In this document: piece by piece, positions 24,695 to 34,232 of the stretch
How the letters are laid out: the number at the start of each line of letters is the position of its first letter
How positions within the stretch are numbered: position 1 is the first letter of the stretch
Assembly (NCBI GenBank): GCA_041228285.1
Contig: CP166133.1
Coordinates: 124,001 to 188,000 of the forward strand
Length of the DNA stretch: 64,000 bases
Direction: 5' to 3'
Source: Neisseriaceae bacterium CLB008
GTDB lineage: Bacteria; Pseudomonadota; Gammaproteobacteria; Burkholderiales; Neisseriaceae
The notes under the pieces: generated by a model
What the model was told of the DNA's origin: nothing
Database searches by the model: none
The model's input: only the letters and a program-made list of their open reading frames with translations
Made by a program: the position numbers and the translations under genes

Positions 24695-26767
24695 ATGAAG
24701 CGACTAAGGGATTGGCTGCTGTGGGGGCTGGTGGTGTTGGCGGGGGTGTCGGCGTTTATGACCCTTGCCGTCAGCCGCAATGAGCCCATTAACGCAGTGT
24801 GGATTGTGGTGGCCGCGGTGGCGGTGTATTGCATTGCCTACCGTTTTTATAGTTTGTTTATTGCCAACAGCGTAATGCAGCTGGACGAGCGGCGAATGAC
24901 GCCGGCAGAGCGGCACAATGATGGTTTAGACTATGTACCCACCCATAAGGGCGTGCTGTTTGGCCATCACTTTGCTGCTATTGCGGGCGCCGGGCCGTTG
25001 GTTGGGCCTGTGTTAGCGGCCCAAATGGGTTATTTGCCGGGCACTTTGTGGATTATTTTTGGCGTGGTGTTTGCCGGTGCCGTACAAGACATGATGGTGT
25101 TGTTTATCTCGATGCGTCGCGATGGCCGCTCTTTGGGCGAAATCATCAAGCAAGAGCTAGGCACCGTGCCGGGCATTATTGCGTCGATCGGCATTTTGAT
25201 GATCATGGTGATCATCATGGCGGTGCTGTCGCTGATTGTGGTGAAGGCCTTAATCGGCAGCCCTTGGGGTACCTTTACCGTGGCCATGACCATTCCGATT
25301 GCCCTCTTTATGGGCGTGTACACGCGCTTTATTCGCCCGGGTAAAATCGGTGAGATCTCGATTGTGGGCGTGGTGTTGCTGTTGGCGGCGATTTACTACG
25401 GCGGCCAAGTGGCGACCAGCTCGTGGGGGCATTACTTTACCTTTGATGGCGTGCAGTTGACCATGATGTTGGTCGGCTATGGCTTTGTGGCGGCGGTGTT
25501 GCCAGTGTGGCTGTTGTTGACGCCGCGCGACTATCTGTCGACCTTCTTGAAAATCGGCACCATCGTGGCCTTGGCCTTGGGTATTTTGTTCGTGGCGCCG
25601 AATCTGGAAATGCCGGCCTTAACTAAGTTTGTAGACGGTACTGGCCCTGTGTTCTCGGGCAATCTATTCCCCTTCTTGTTCATCACCATCGCTTGTGGCG
25701 CAGTATCAGGCTTTCACGCTTTAATCTCTTCGGGCACCACGCCGAAGATGATTGAAAATGAAACCCATGTGCGCATGATTGGTTATGGTGGCATGTTGAT
25801 GGAAAGCTTTGTGGCAATTATGGCTTTGGTGGCGGCCAGCGTCTTGGACCCTGGTATCTACTTCGCCATGAACAGCCCAGCGGCTTTGATTGGCACCAAT
25901 GCCGTGGATGCGGCGGCGGCGGTGACGCAGATGGGCTTTGCGATCACCCCAAATGAGCTGACCCAAATGGCGGCCGACGTGGGCGAAACCACCATTCTGT
26001 CGCGGGCAGGCGGTGCGCCCACGCTGGCGGTGGGGATGGCCCACATCATGCATCAGGCTTTGGGTGGTAAGGAAATGATGGCGTTTTGGTATCACTTTGC
26101 CATTTTGTTTGAAGCCTTGTTTATTTTGACCGCCGTAGATGCCGGTACCCGCGTGTGTCGCTTTATGATTCAAGACTTGGGCGGCATTTTCATCAAACCG
26201 TTTGCCAACACCGAGTCATTACCGGCCAACCTAATCGGGACAGGCCTCGCCGTGGGCCTATGGGGCTATTTCTTATACATTGGCGTCACTGACCCACTGG
26301 GCGGGATTAACTCCTTATGGCCGCTCTTCGGTATCGGTAACCAAATGCTGGCAGGTGCGGCTCTGATTCTGGCCACCGTGGTTTTGGTCAAGCTCAAGCG
26401 CGAACGCTATGTGTGGGTGACCTTAGTGCCGACCTTGTTCTTGATTGTAGTGACCACCTATGCCGGGTTCTTAAAACTGTTCGACAGCAACCCAGCGGTC
26501 GGCTTCTTGGCTCACGCCGGTAAATACCAAGCTGCTATCGATGCGGGGACGGTTTTGGCGCCAGCTAAAGACATGGAGCAAATGGCCCAAATCGTGTTTA
26601 ACGACTATGTGAACTCAGGCTTGACCGTGCTGTTCTTGGCGGTGGTGTTCATTGTATTGGTATACGGCATTAAGGTCGCCTTGAAGGCCCGTAAAATTGG
26701 CTGGGCAACCGCCAGTGAAGTGCCTGCGGTGTACCGCGATGAGGTTCAGAATGTGGATCAAGCTTAA
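24695..26767 (+). CDS. cstA: CstA-family carbon starvation protein (pyruvate/peptide transporter)
   Basis: A 690-residue inner-membrane protein with about 16-18 hydrophobic segments. The N-terminal RFYSLFIANSVMQLDERRMTPAERHNDGLDYVPTHK region, then GHHFAAIAGAGPLVGPVLAAQMGYLPG near 90-115, and SGFHALISSGTTPKMIENE near 340 are CstA signatures. CstA and BtsT homologues in enterobacteria import pyruvate; older work described peptide uptake. The start has AAGGAG and a strong promoter. The small YbdD/YjiX-type gene overlaps its 3' end by 17 bp, as next to cstA in E. coli. Confidence 0.93.
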   Translation: MKRLRDWLLWGLVVLAGVSAFMTLAVSRNEPINAVWIVVAAVAVYCIAYRFYSLFIANSVMQLDERRMTPAERHNDGLDYVPTHKGVLFGHHFAAIAGAGPLVGPVLAAQMGYLPGTLWIIFGVVFAGAVQDMMVLFISMRRDGRSLGEIIKQELGTVPGIIASIGILMIMVIIMAVLSLIVVKALIGSPWGTFTVAMTIPIALFMGVYTRFIRPGKIGEISIVGVVLLLAAIYYGGQVATSSWGHYFTFDGVQLTMMLVGYGFVAAVLPVWLLLTPRDYLSTFLKIGTIVALALGILFVAPNLEMPALTKFVDGTGPVFSGNLFPFLFITIACGAVSGFHALISSGTTPKMIENETHVRMIGYGGMLMESFVAIMALVAASVLDPGIYFAMNSPAALIGTNAVDAAAAVTQMGFAITPNELTQMAADVGETTILSRAGGAPTLAVGMAHIMHQALGGKEMMAFWYHFAILFEALFILTAVDAGTRVCRFMIQDLGGIFIKPFANTESLPANLIGTGLAVGLWGYFLYIGVTDPLGGINSLWPLFGIGNQMLAGAALILATVVLVKLKRERYVWVTLVPTLFLIVVTTYAGFLKLFDSNPAVGFLAHAGKYQAAIDAGTVLAPAKDMEQMAQIVFNDYVNSGLTVLFLAVVFIVLVYGIKVALKARKIGWATASEVPAVYRDEVQNVDQA

Positions 26768-26957
26768 GGCCAAGCTCGGGCGCTGGTGGCGCCTGGCTTC
26801 GGATACCGGACGGCTAATGGTGGGGGTGCCGAACTATGAGCGTTACGTCGCTCAGCGGCGCCGCCACAATCCTCAGGCCCCAGTGATGACGGAGCAGCAG
26901 TTTGTGCGCTATTGTGCCGAACGACGACACAACAGCGGCAGCGGTAAGTGTTGCTGA
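26751..26957 (+). CDS. YbdD/YjiX family small protein
   Basis: A 68-residue basic protein of the YbdD/YjiX (DUF466) family. ATG 26751 lies inside the end of cstA, so translation is probably coupled. The family motif GVPNYERYVAQRRRHNPQAP and MTEQQFVRYCAERRHN are complete; the C-terminus ends in KCC. Its partner role with CstA/BtsT transporters is inferred from the constant genomic pairing. A strong terminator follows at 26977. Confidence 0.88.
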   Translation: MWIKLKAKLGRWWRLASDTGRLMVGVPNYERYVAQRRRHNPQAPVMTEQQFVRYCAERRHNSGSGKCC

Positions 26958-26976
26958 CGGCGGTCCTGAATAAGCA

Positions 26977-27006
26977 AGCCCTCTGTGAACGACAGAGGGC
27001 TTTTTT
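26977..27006 (+). terminator. Terminator of cstA-ybdD
   Basis: AGCCCTCTGT (26977-26986) pairs with ACAGAGGGCT (26992-27001), followed by T residues to 27006. Confidence 0.9.
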
Positions 27007-27131
27007 GTGGGCGCCTGAGGCGCTGTAGTCGCCATCAGAGACATTTTTAGACGACGATCAGGGGTAGGGGTGGTTGAGTCTAAAACAGTTCGTTAGGGTG
27101 CTTTAAATGGCTTTTGTGTGGCTTGCGGCCA

Positions 27132-27157
27132 CAAAAAACCCGCCCAATGGGCGGGTT
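27132..27157 (-). terminator. Terminator of the PiT gene
   Basis: On the minus strand, AACCCGCCC (27157-27149) pairs with GGGCGGGTT (27145-27137) around three bases, then a T-run reaches 27132. Confidence 0.88.
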
Positions 27158-27178
27158 GGCGTGATAAGCGGTGACAGC

Positions 27179-28642
27179 TTAGATGAACTGGACGATCAAG
27201 AAGAATAAGCCACCGGCCAGAGCCATCGCAGCAGGGAAGGTGAACACCCAAGCCAGCAAAATATTACGGATGGTTTTCATCTGTAAGCCTGCTTTAGACG
27301 CCACCACAGTACCGGCAACGCCGCTGGAGAGAATCTGAGTGGTGGAAACCGGTAGGCCCAATACGTTGGCCATGCCGATGCCGATGGCGGCGGTCAGCTG
27401 GGCACATACGCCTTGAGCGTAGGTCATGTGTTTTTTACCAATGCCTTCACCCACGGTTTTGGCCACGCGTTTCCAGCCAATCATGGTGCCCAGGCCTAGG
27501 GCTGAGGCCACGGCAATGATCACCCACAGCGGAGCGTATTCAGTCGACAGCGCCAAGTCTTTACGTAGGGCAGACAGATATTGTTTGTCTTGATGGTTCA
27601 CGTCGGGCAACGAAGCAAACTGTTTGGCCGCATCGTCTAAGCACAATAGGTGGCTACGGGCTTGGCTACGCTGTTCGGTGCTCAATTCACGCATGCTGGC
27701 CTTACCCTTGAATAGGGTGGTTAACTCGGCGGCGTGCATTTGCGTGTCGGTGGCCTGACAGTGAATGCCTTGCTGGGTTTCTGGTGCCGGCATGGCAGGG
27801 AAGAAGGTGTTGATGTCGGTGCTGCGATCATCGGCAAATTTGCTGAGGTAGCCTGCGGCATCAACCGTGCGTTCGATTTGGTATTGGGTGGTGTCTAAGT
27901 TCAATAAGAATTTACCCGGCACAATACAAATCAGCGCCAACATCACTAAGCCCACGCCTTTTTGGCCGTCGTTTGAACCGTGCGCAAAGCTCACGCCACA
28001 GGCCGACAGGATCAGCATGAAGCGAGTCCAGAAAGCAGGGTGTTTACGGCCTTCTACGTCTTGACGTTGGTAAGGCGATTTATGGATATTGGTTTCGGGG
28101 AAAATAAAGCGAAACGCATGCAGCATAAAGAAGGCTAAGAAGAAGCCAGCAATCGGGGAGAGCAGCAGTGATAGGCCCACGTCGTAAGCTTTACCCCAGT
28201 TAATGCCTTGGGTTAAGTCTTGGCCTGCCAGCATGGCATTGGCCACGCCCACGCCGATGATGGCGCCGATTAAGGTGTGTGAGCTAGAAGCGGGTAGGCC
28301 GAAATACCAGGTGGCCAAGTTCCAAATGATGGCGCCGATCAAGAGGGCGAAAATCATCGCCAGCATTCGTCCCGAGTCATCTGAAGCTAAGACATCAACC
28401 GGTAACAAATGCACGATAGAATAGGCAACGGCCAAACCACCAGCCAATACCCCGACAAAGTTAAAAACCGCAGAGGCCAAAACCGCATGGGTAGGCTTCA
28501 TCGATTGAGTGTAAATAACGGTCGCTACAGCGTTCGCGGTATCGTGAAAGCCATTGATGAATTCAAAGGCCAATACCAATAGGAGCGACAATAATAAAAG
28601 AATAACGAGACCGGCAGTTAAGCCAGAGAAGAGTTCAAACAT
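27179..28642 (-). CDS. pit: PiT-family low-affinity inorganic phosphate transporter
   Basis: A 487-residue membrane protein of the PiT family, which imports metal-phosphate with protons. Both PiT signature halves are visible: FINGFHDTANAVATVIYTQSM near residues 28-48 and, in the second half, ANVLGLPVSTTQILSSGVAGT near 428. SFAHGSNDGQKGVGLVML near 218 is the internal repeat. A hydrophilic insert of roughly 130 residues (about 245-375) separates the membrane halves. It lies downstream of pstSCAB on the same strand, with 233 bp between them, so it is probably a separate transcript. No clear ribosome binding site is visible. Confidence 0.93.
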   Translation of the reverse strand: MFELFSGLTAGLVILLLLSLLLVLAFEFINGFHDTANAVATVIYTQSMKPTHAVLASAVFNFVGVLAGGLAVAYSIVHLLPVDVLASDDSGRMLAMIFALLIGAIIWNLATWYFGLPASSSHTLIGAIIGVGVANAMLAGQDLTQGINWGKAYDVGLSLLLSPIAGFFLAFFMLHAFRFIFPETNIHKSPYQRQDVEGRKHPAFWTRFMLILSACGVSFAHGSNDGQKGVGLVMLALICIVPGKFLLNLDTTQYQIERTVDAAGYLSKFADDRSTDINTFFPAMPAPETQQGIHCQATDTQMHAAELTTLFKGKASMRELSTEQRSQARSHLLCLDDAAKQFASLPDVNHQDKQYLSALRKDLALSTEYAPLWVIIAVASALGLGTMIGWKRVAKTVGEGIGKKHMTYAQGVCAQLTAAIGIGMANVLGLPVSTTQILSSGVAGTVVASKAGLQMKTIRNILLAWVFTFPAAMALAGGLFFLIVQFI

Positions 28643-28812
28643 GATTTAGCAAACATAAATTAAGTTGAGAATGGTAGGTGAATTGTTAGCTTTACTAGCA
28701 AATGCGTCAAGCGCTTTGTCTTGAATTATTGCCGTCTAGGTCAATAATGCGTCATTTGTTTTTATATTCATCTACTACGGTGTGTGTCTGTTGACTTTTA
28801 CCCAAAAGCGAA

Positions 28813-28832
28813 ATGCCTGCTAGGGCAGGCAT
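28813..28832 (-). terminator. Weak terminator candidate after pstB
   Basis: ATGCCTGC (28813-28820) pairs with GCAGGCAT (28825-28832). On the minus strand it is followed by an interrupted T-rich stretch (TTTCGCTTTT). Confidence 0.5.
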
Positions 28833-28875
28833 GCACGCTTATTGGCATAAAAATGTGGGGGCATTGTGCCACGAA

Positions 28876-29646
28876 TCAGCCAAATTTCCCAGTAATGTAA
28901 TCTTCTGTGGCTTTTTTGGCGGGTGTGGTGAAAATTTGATTGGTGTCGCCCACTTCCACTAAATCACCCAAGTACATATAGGCCGTGGTGTCAGATACTC
29001 GCGCGGCTTGCTGCATATTGTGGGTCACCATGGCAATGGTGTAGTCCTGCTTCAATTCGGTAATCAAATCTTCAATGTGGGCGGTTGAGATCGGGTCTAG
29101 CGCGCTGGTCGGCTCGTCTAAGAGCAATACTTCTGGCTTGGTGGCGACGGCGCGCGCAATACACAGGCGCTGTTGCTGGCCGCCGGACAGTGAATGGCCA
29201 GACTGCTTCAGTTTGTCTTTCACTTCTGTCCACAGGGCGGCTTTATTCAGCGCCCATTCAATACGGTCATCCAGCTCCGCGCGGCTGAGTTTTTCGTACA
29301 GCTTGACCCCAAATGCCACGTTGTCGTAAATCGACATTGGGAACGGCGTGGGTTTTTGAAACACCATGCCGACCTTGGCACGCAAGAGATTGATGTCGAT
29401 GCTGGGGTCGAGGATGTTTTGGCCATCGAGCATGATTTCGCCCTCGGCCTTCATGCCAGGGTACAGGTCGTACATACGGTTGAAGGTGCGCAATAGCGTT
29501 GATTTGCCGCAGCCAGACGGGCCAATAAAGGCCGTCACCTGATTCGGTGCTATGCTGAGGTTAATGTCTTTTAAGGCGTGAAAATCACCGTAGTAAAAAT
29601 TTAAATGATTGATGTTGATTTTCGCTGTTTGTGCAGTGGTGTTCAT
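28876..29646 (-). CDS. pstB: Phosphate ABC transporter ATP-binding protein
   Basis: A 256-residue cytoplasmic ATPase of the high-affinity phosphate transporter. Walker [10 protein letters not shown] near 42, the PstB-specific [12 protein letters not shown] near 53, [20 protein letters not shown] near 93, signature [16 protein letters not shown] near 152, and Walker [17 protein letters not shown] near 174 are all present. It is the last gene of pstSCAB; no phoU follows. Confidence 0.96.
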   Translation of the reverse strand: MNTTAQTAKININHLNFYYGDFHALKDINLSIAPNQVTAFIGPSGCGKSTLLRTFNRMYDLYPGMKAEGEIMLDGQNILDPSIDINLLRAKVGMVFQKPTPFPMSIYDNVAFGVKLYEKLSRAELDDRIEWALNKAALWTEVKDKLKQSGHSLSGGQQQRLCIARAVATKPEVLLLDEPTSALDPISTAHIEDLITELKQDYTIAMVTHNMQQAARVSDTTAYMYLGDLVEVGDTNQIFTTPAKKATEDYITGKFG

Positions 29647-29667
29647 ATCAGTAGGCTCTTAATAAAA

Positions 29668-30513
29668 TTATGCGTGTTTGGATTTGCGGCTCAAGATGCG
29701 CGCCAAAATGTTGGCGGTGAGCACGGCTAAGGTAATGATTAGGGCGCCGCTCCAAGCCAGGGCGTGCCAGTCATCGTAAGGGCTCATGGCGAACTGTAAA
29801 ATCACGTTGGGTAGGTTGGCCAAGGGCGCGTTCATGTCGGTGCTCATGAACTGATTGTTCAAGGCGGTAAACAAGAGTGGTGCGGTTTCGCCGGTGATGC
29901 GGGCGAAGGCCAATAAAATACCGGTTAGGACGCCGGCTTTGGCGGCACGTAGGGTCACCATGCCAACCAGCTTCCATTTAGGTGCGCCTAGGGCGGCGGC
30001 GGCTTCGCGCAGCGAATTAGGCACCAGGCGCAGCATGTTCTCAGTGGTGCGCACGACCACAGGGATCACCAGTAGCGACAGCGCTAAGGCGCCAGCCCAG
30101 CCAGAGAAGTGTCCTTGGGTGACCACGATTAATTCGTAAATGAAGAGGCCGATCACGATGGAGGGTGCCGACAGTAAAATATCGTTCATGAAGCGGGTGG
30201 CCGGTGCCAACCAGCCGCGGTCGCCAAATTCGGCCAGATAAATGCCGGCCAGGATGCCGATAGGCGTACCGATTAATAGGCTGAAGAAGGTAATCATCAA
30301 GCTGCCGACGATGGCGTTGGCCAAGCCGCCTTCAGTGCCCGGTGGGGGCGTGCTTTCGGTAAATAAGGTCACCGATAGTGCTTCGGTGCCAAAAGAGAAC
30401 AGCGTCCATAAAATCCAGCCCAGCCAAAACAGGCCAAAGACCATGGTCAGCATAGAGGCGGTTAGGTTAAAGCCATTGACGAAGCGACGGCGGCGATACA
30501 AAGATTGATTCAT
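29668..30513 (-). CDS. pstA: Phosphate ABC transporter permease PstA
   Basis: A 281-residue inner-membrane permease with about six transmembrane segments. [19 protein letters not shown] near 83-101, [15 protein letters not shown] near 113 and [31 protein letters not shown] near 168 (EAA loop) are typical PstA segments. AGGAA precedes the start; the gene sits between pstC and pstB. Confidence 0.95.
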   Translation of the reverse strand: MNQSLYRRRRFVNGFNLTASMLTMVFGLFWLGWILWTLFSFGTEALSVTLFTESTPPPGTEGGLANAIVGSLMITFFSLLIGTPIGILAGIYLAEFGDRGWLAPATRFMNDILLSAPSIVIGLFIYELIVVTQGHFSGWAGALALSLLVIPVVVRTTENMLRLVPNSLREAAAALGAPKWKLVGMVTLRAAKAGVLTGILLAFARITGETAPLLFTALNNQFMSTDMNAPLANLPNVILQFAMSPYDDWHALAWSGALIITLAVLTANILARILSRKSKHA

Positions 30514-30538
30514 AATATTTAGTTCCTCGTGGGCCAGA

Positions 30539-31495
30539 TTAATGGCTGCGGCCTTCGTTGCGTTTTAGACGCAATAGCATCAGTTTAGAGGCCGACAGCA
30601 CCACAAAGGTGATGAAGAATAAAATTAGGCCTAAGGCTAAAAGCGAAGACAGGTGTAAGGTATCCACGGCTTCGGCAAACTCATTGGCCAGAGCGGACGT
30701 AATTGATACGCCTGAATCAAACAGGCTGGGGCTGATGTTGAAGGTATTGCCAATCATGAAGGTCACCGCCATGGTTTCACCCAGTGCGCGGCCCAAGCCA
30801 AGGATGATGCCGCCAACCACGCCGGTTTTGGTGTAGGGCAGTACCACGTGGCGCACCACTTCCCAGGTGTTGGCGCCGAGGCCATAGGCCGATTCTTTTA
30901 ACAGGGTAGGGGTCACTTCAAACACGTCGCGCATGACCGAGGCGATGAAGGGGATGATCATGATGGCCAAAATCAAGCTGGCGGCAAATAGGCCGATGCC
31001 CATGGGGATGCCGTTAAATAAGGTGCCAATAACGGGCACGTCGCCGAGGTTGTCGATGAACCACGGCTGGATGTATTCGGCAAAGAAGGGCGCAAACACG
31101 AAGAGGCCCCACATGCCATAAATAATGGAGGGGATGCCGGCCAAGAGTTCGATGGCGATGCCCAGAGGGCGGCGTAGCCAGATCGGGCTTAATTCGGTCA
31201 AGAAAATGGCGATGCCAAAGCTGACCGGTACGGCAATCAAGAGCGCGATGACGGAGGTCACGATGGTGCCGTAAATCGGCGCCAGGGCACCGTATTCGCC
31301 GGCAACGGGGTCCCAGTTGCTGCTGGTGAAGAAGTCTAAGCCAAAGTGTGCCAGGCTGGGCCAGGCGCCAATGGTGAGGGAAATCAGGATGCCCGCTAGC
31401 GAAGCCAATACCAAAAAGGCAAAAAACTTAGTGGTGTTGACGAATAGCCAATCGACTTTGCGTTGGGTGGCCATGCGTTTTTGAATCGTCGACAT
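30539..31495 (-). CDS. pstC: Phosphate ABC transporter permease PstC
   Basis: A 318-residue inner-membrane permease partnered with Pst[39 protein letters not shown] (about 65-102) and [17 protein letters not shown] near 116 are PstC hallmarks; [27 protein letters not shown] near 198-224 is the EAA loop. The start lies about 84 bp after pstS. Confidence 0.95.
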   Translation of the reverse strand: MSTIQKRMATQRKVDWLFVNTTKFFAFLVLASLAGILISLTIGAWPSLAHFGLDFFTSSNWDPVAGEYGALAPIYGTIVTSVIALLIAVPVSFGIAIFLTELSPIWLRRPLGIAIELLAGIPSIIYGMWGLFVFAPFFAEYIQPWFIDNLGDVPVIGTLFNGIPMGIGLFAASLILAIMIIPFIASVMRDVFEVTPTLLKESAYGLGANTWEVVRHVVLPYTKTGVVGGIILGLGRALGETMAVTFMIGNTFNISPSLFDSGVSITSALANEFAEAVDTLHLSSLLALGLILFFITFVVLSASKLMLLRLKRNEGRSH

Positions 31496-31579
31496 AAGGT
31501 CTCTTTTTCTGAGTTAGTCTGGGTGTGGCAAAACCCAAGCCCACTTTTAACCGTGTGCTTGGGCTTCTGATGCTATGGC

Positions 31580-32614
31580 TTAGTAAACGGCTTTGCCATT
31601 GGCGGTGATGTTTTTCCAGCTTTGGCGAATCAAGGCTTTGGTGCTGTCTGGCATGGCCACGTAGTCCAATTGGCTGGCGGCAGCGTTGCCTTTTTTGTAA
31701 GCCCAGTCAAAGAACTTCAACGCTTCTTTAGACTGTTCTGCATTCACTGCATTTTTTTGCATCAAAATGAAGGTGGCAGAGGCGATGGGCCAAGCTTGGG
31801 CACCGGCTTGATCGGTTAAAATCAAGTGGAAGTCGGCGGCTTTTTTCCAGTCGGTGTTGGCGGCAGCTTTAAAGGTAGCTTCTGAAGGCTGTACAAAGTT
31901 GCCGGCTTTGTTTTTCAAGGCGGTGTGTGACATTTTGTTTTGCTTGGCGTAGGCGTATTCAACGTAGCCAATTGAGTTTTTCACGCGGCGTACGTATACG
32001 GCCACGCCTTCGTTGCCTTTACCTGCAGCGCCAGAGGTGGCGGTGGGCCATTTAACCGAGTTGGCGGCGCCCACGGTTTTTTGCCAGTCGGCAGACACTT
32101 TGCTTAGATAGTTAGTGAAGTTAAAGGTGGTGCCTGAGCCGTCAGAGCGAAATACGGTGGTGATTTTGGTGGCAGGCAGTTTTAGGCCTGGGTTTAATTT
32201 AACCAACGCAGGGTCGTTCCACTGGGTGATTTTGCCCAAGTAGATATTGGCCAAGACGTCGCCAGTGAGTTTTAGCTGACCAGGTTTAATGCCGTCGATG
32301 TTGACGATGGGCACCACGCCACCAATCACGGTGGGGAACTGTACCAAGCCTGCTTCTTTGAGTTCGGCCGAAGTCAACGGGGCATCAGAGGCGCCGAAGT
32401 CTACGGTTTTAGATTTAATTTGTTTCACACCACCACTAGAACCAATAGACTGATAGTTTACTTGGTTGCCGGTTTCTTTTTTATAAGCCTGCGCCCATTG
32501 AGCGTAAACCGGCTGTGGAAAAGAAGCGCCTGCGCCAGTGATGTTGGCGGCCAACAAGCTACCAGATAAAAGAGCTAGGCTTAAGCCTAGAGTGGTACGG
32601 GTTAGGACTTGCAT
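31580..32614 (-). CDS. pstS: Phosphate ABC transporter substrate-binding protein PstS
   Basis: A 344-residue periplasmic phosphate-binding protein. Signal peptide residues 1-22 (cleavage near LLAAN); mature start ITGAGASFPQPVYAQW. Phosphate-contacting segments are IGSSGGVKQI near 57, DFGASDAPL near 72 and FRSDGSGTTFNFTNYL near 155. AAGGAG lies nine bases before the start. A Pho-box-like sequence lies about 70 bp upstream. It is first in pstSCAB, the order expected when the binding protein is made in excess. Confidence 0.96.
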   Translation of the reverse strand: MQVLTRTTLGLSLALLSGSLLAANITGAGASFPQPVYAQWAQAYKKETGNQVNYQSIGSSGGVKQIKSKTVDFGASDAPLTSAELKEAGLVQFPTVIGGVVPIVNIDGIKPGQLKLTGDVLANIYLGKITQWNDPALVKLNPGLKLPATKITTVFRSDGSGTTFNFTNYLSKVSADWQKTVGAANSVKWPTATSGAAGKGNEGVAVYVRRVKNSIGYVEYAYAKQNKMSHTALKNKAGNFVQPSEATFKAAANTDWKKAADFHLILTDQAGAQAWPIASATFILMQKNAVNAEQSKEALKFFDWAYKKGNAAASQLDYVAMPDSTKALIRQSWKNITANGKAVY

Positions 32615-32681
32615 GGAAGATCACTCCTTAGTGAGAAAAGTTATTTCGATGTGCACAGTCTAAGAAAACAATATTTCAAAA

Positions 32682-32699
32682 GTGTGACAAACCGTCACA
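32682..32699 (-). promoter_or_regulatory. Pho-box-like site upstream of pstS
   Basis: The plus strand reads GTGTGACAAACCGTCACA, close to the site before phoX. It is also an inverted repeat, TGTGAC-N5-GTCACA. Repeat spacing is 10 rather than 11, so the PhoB assignment is moderate and rests partly on the match to the phoX site and on the downstream gene. Confidence 0.5.
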
Positions 32700-32836
32700 A
32701 TATGTTTCATTTTTATTAAACTATTGATTTTTAACGGTATTTAATGTTTCAATTGTGGTGAGGGATAGGGGTTTTGCGTAAATCAGGGAATGTGGTTACA
32801 ATGCCGCCTATTATCGAAAGTGAGTGAAGGCTGCCC

Positions 32837-33595
32837 ATGTCGCAAAAAAAATGGATACTTGGCAATTGGAAAATGAATGGCCGCGTTGAGCGTAATGCTG
32901 CGCTGCTGGCTCAGTTCGCCAGCTTGCCCCTAACCGACAAGGTGGTGGCCGGTATTGCCGCGCCGATGCCGTACGTTGCCAGCGCCGCGACGGCCTTGGC
33001 TCAGTCTGCTTTTTTGGCGGGTGCCCAAGACGTGAGTCAGTATGCAGAAGACGGCGCCTTTACCGGTGAAGTGTCTGCGGCCATGCTTAAAGACGTGGGC
33101 GCAGATTTTGTGCTGATTGGCCACTCTGAGCGCCGTCAGTACTTTAAAGAAGACAATGCGGTGCTGCGCACTAAGTTTGAAAATGCGCTGCAGGCGGGCG
33201 TGACGCCCGTATTATGTGTGGGTGAGCCGCTGGAAGATCGTTTGGCCGAACGGCAAAATGCCGTGGTGGCAGATCAACTTAATGTGTTGAATCATTTGCC
33301 GGTGGATTTGTTGGGCGATGAGTTGGTGGTTGCCTATGAGCCTGTGTGGGCCATCGGTACGGGCCAAGTGGCGAGCTTGGCGCAAATTGCAGATATGCAT
33401 GAATTTATTTATGCACAAATCTTGTCGAAACTAGAAAAGGCTGTTAAGATTCGCATCCTTTATGGTGGAAGTGTAAATGCGGATAATGCGCGCGACATCT
33501 TCTGCGTTGGCAAGGTTGGCGGTGCGCTTGTGGGCGGCGCCTCTCTTTCATATGAAAGCTTTGCACATATCTTGAAAGTGGCACAAGAATCTTAA
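32837..33595 (+). CDS. tpiA: Triose-phosphate isomerase
   Basis: A 252-residue glycolytic enzyme interconverting dihydroxyacetone phosphate and glyceraldehyde 3-phosphate. NWKMNG near 10-15 holds the catalytic Lys, IGHSERRQYF near 94 the His, and AYEPVWAIGTG near 165 the Glu followed by the flexible loop. ILYGGSVNADN near 208 closes the phosphate site. tpiA-secG-tRNA-Leu-nuoA is a common beta-proteobacterial order; secG follows after 4 bp. Confidence 0.97.
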   Translation: MSQKKWILGNWKMNGRVERNAALLAQFASLPLTDKVVAGIAAPMPYVASAATALAQSAFLAGAQDVSQYAEDGAFTGEVSAAMLKDVGADFVLIGHSERRQYFKEDNAVLRTKFENALQAGVTPVLCVGEPLEDRLAERQNAVVADQLNVLNHLPVDLLGDELVVAYEPVWAIGTGQVASLAQIADMHEFIYAQILSKLEKAVKIRILYGGSVNADNARDIFCVGKVGGALVGGASLSYESFAHILKVAQES

Positions 33596-33599
33596 AATT

Positions 33600-33935
33600 A
33601 TGGACATATTAAAACTAGTTGTTTGGATCGTTAATATCTTTTCTGCAATCGCTCTGATTGTGCTTGTATTGGCACAGCATGGTAAGGGTGCGGATGCGGG
33701 TGCTGCCTTCGGTTCAGGTAGTGCACAAGGGGTATTCGGTTCTGCGGGCTCTTCAAACTTTTTGAGTCGCAGTACGGCTATTTCTGCGTTCATCTTTTTT
33801 GCAAGCTGCTTGGCTTTGGGTTACTTCTCTACTCAAGGCGCTGAGAAATTAGATTTCAACTCTGTGACGCAGCCTGCGGCGGTGGAACAGGTGGTTCCGG
33901 CCCCAGCGGATAAGGATGCTGTGATCCCGGAATAA
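33600..33935 (+). CDS. secG: Preprotein translocase subunit SecG
   Basis: A 111-residue inner-membrane subunit of the Sec translocon. Two transmembrane helices (residues 4-24 and about 54-72) flank the conserved loop HGKGADAGAAFGSGSAQGVFGSAGS. The C-terminus after residue 80 is Pro/Ala-rich and not conserved. It starts 4 bp after tpiA, so the two are cotranscribed. Confidence 0.95.
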   Translation: MDILKLVVWIVNIFSAIALIVLVLAQHGKGADAGAAFGSGSAQGVFGSAGSSNFLSRSTAISAFIFFASCLALGYFSTQGAEKLDFNSVTQPAAVEQVVPAPADKDAVIPE

Positions 33936-33947
33936 AGTTCTAAAGAT

Positions 33948-34033
33948 GCCGACATGGTGGAATTGGTAGACACGCCATCTTGAGGGGGTGGTGGCCATAG
34001 GTCGTGTGAGTTCAAGTCTCACTGTCGGCACCA
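33948..34033 (+). tRNA. tRNA-Leu (anticodon GAG)
   Basis: An 86-nt class II tRNA with long variable arm and encoded CCA. The acceptor stem is GCCGACA with TGTCGGC, and the T-loop GTTCAAGTC. The anticodon GAG is at 33982-33984 in the loop CTTGAGG. It starts 12 bp after secG. Confidence 0.96.
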
Positions 34034-34043
34034 ACGGAAGTAG

Positions 34044-34074
34044 AAAACGCAGGCGTGATGCCTGCGTTTTTTTT
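34044..34074 (+). terminator. Terminator after tRNA-Leu
   Basis: AAAACGCAGGC (34044-34054) pairs with GCCTGCGTTTT (34060-34070), then more T residues. It separates tpiA-secG-tRNA from the nuo operon. Confidence 0.92.
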
Positions 34075-34232
34075 ATGGGTTTTGTTGTTGTCTGTAGGTT
34101 GTGAAATGGCGTGCGAATATGGTGCAAAGCAGCGTAGGTAGTTGAACAAAGTTGCTTTTGCGCCCTTTCAAAGTCATGGGATGTTCTGTACAATGTACAC
34201 AAATTTTTCGCTTTTGAGGAATTGTCTGAGTC

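Noticed and set aside
25721-26173. Long open frame antisense to cstA (150 codons)
   Set aside because: Composition of a reverse-frame shadow, rich in His, Arg and Gly; no ribosome binding site; sense strand is clearly cstA.
32683-32699. CRP site before pstS (TGTGA...TCACA)
   Set aside because: The half-sites are seven bases apart instead of six, and the match to the phoX upstream site favours a Pho-type element.
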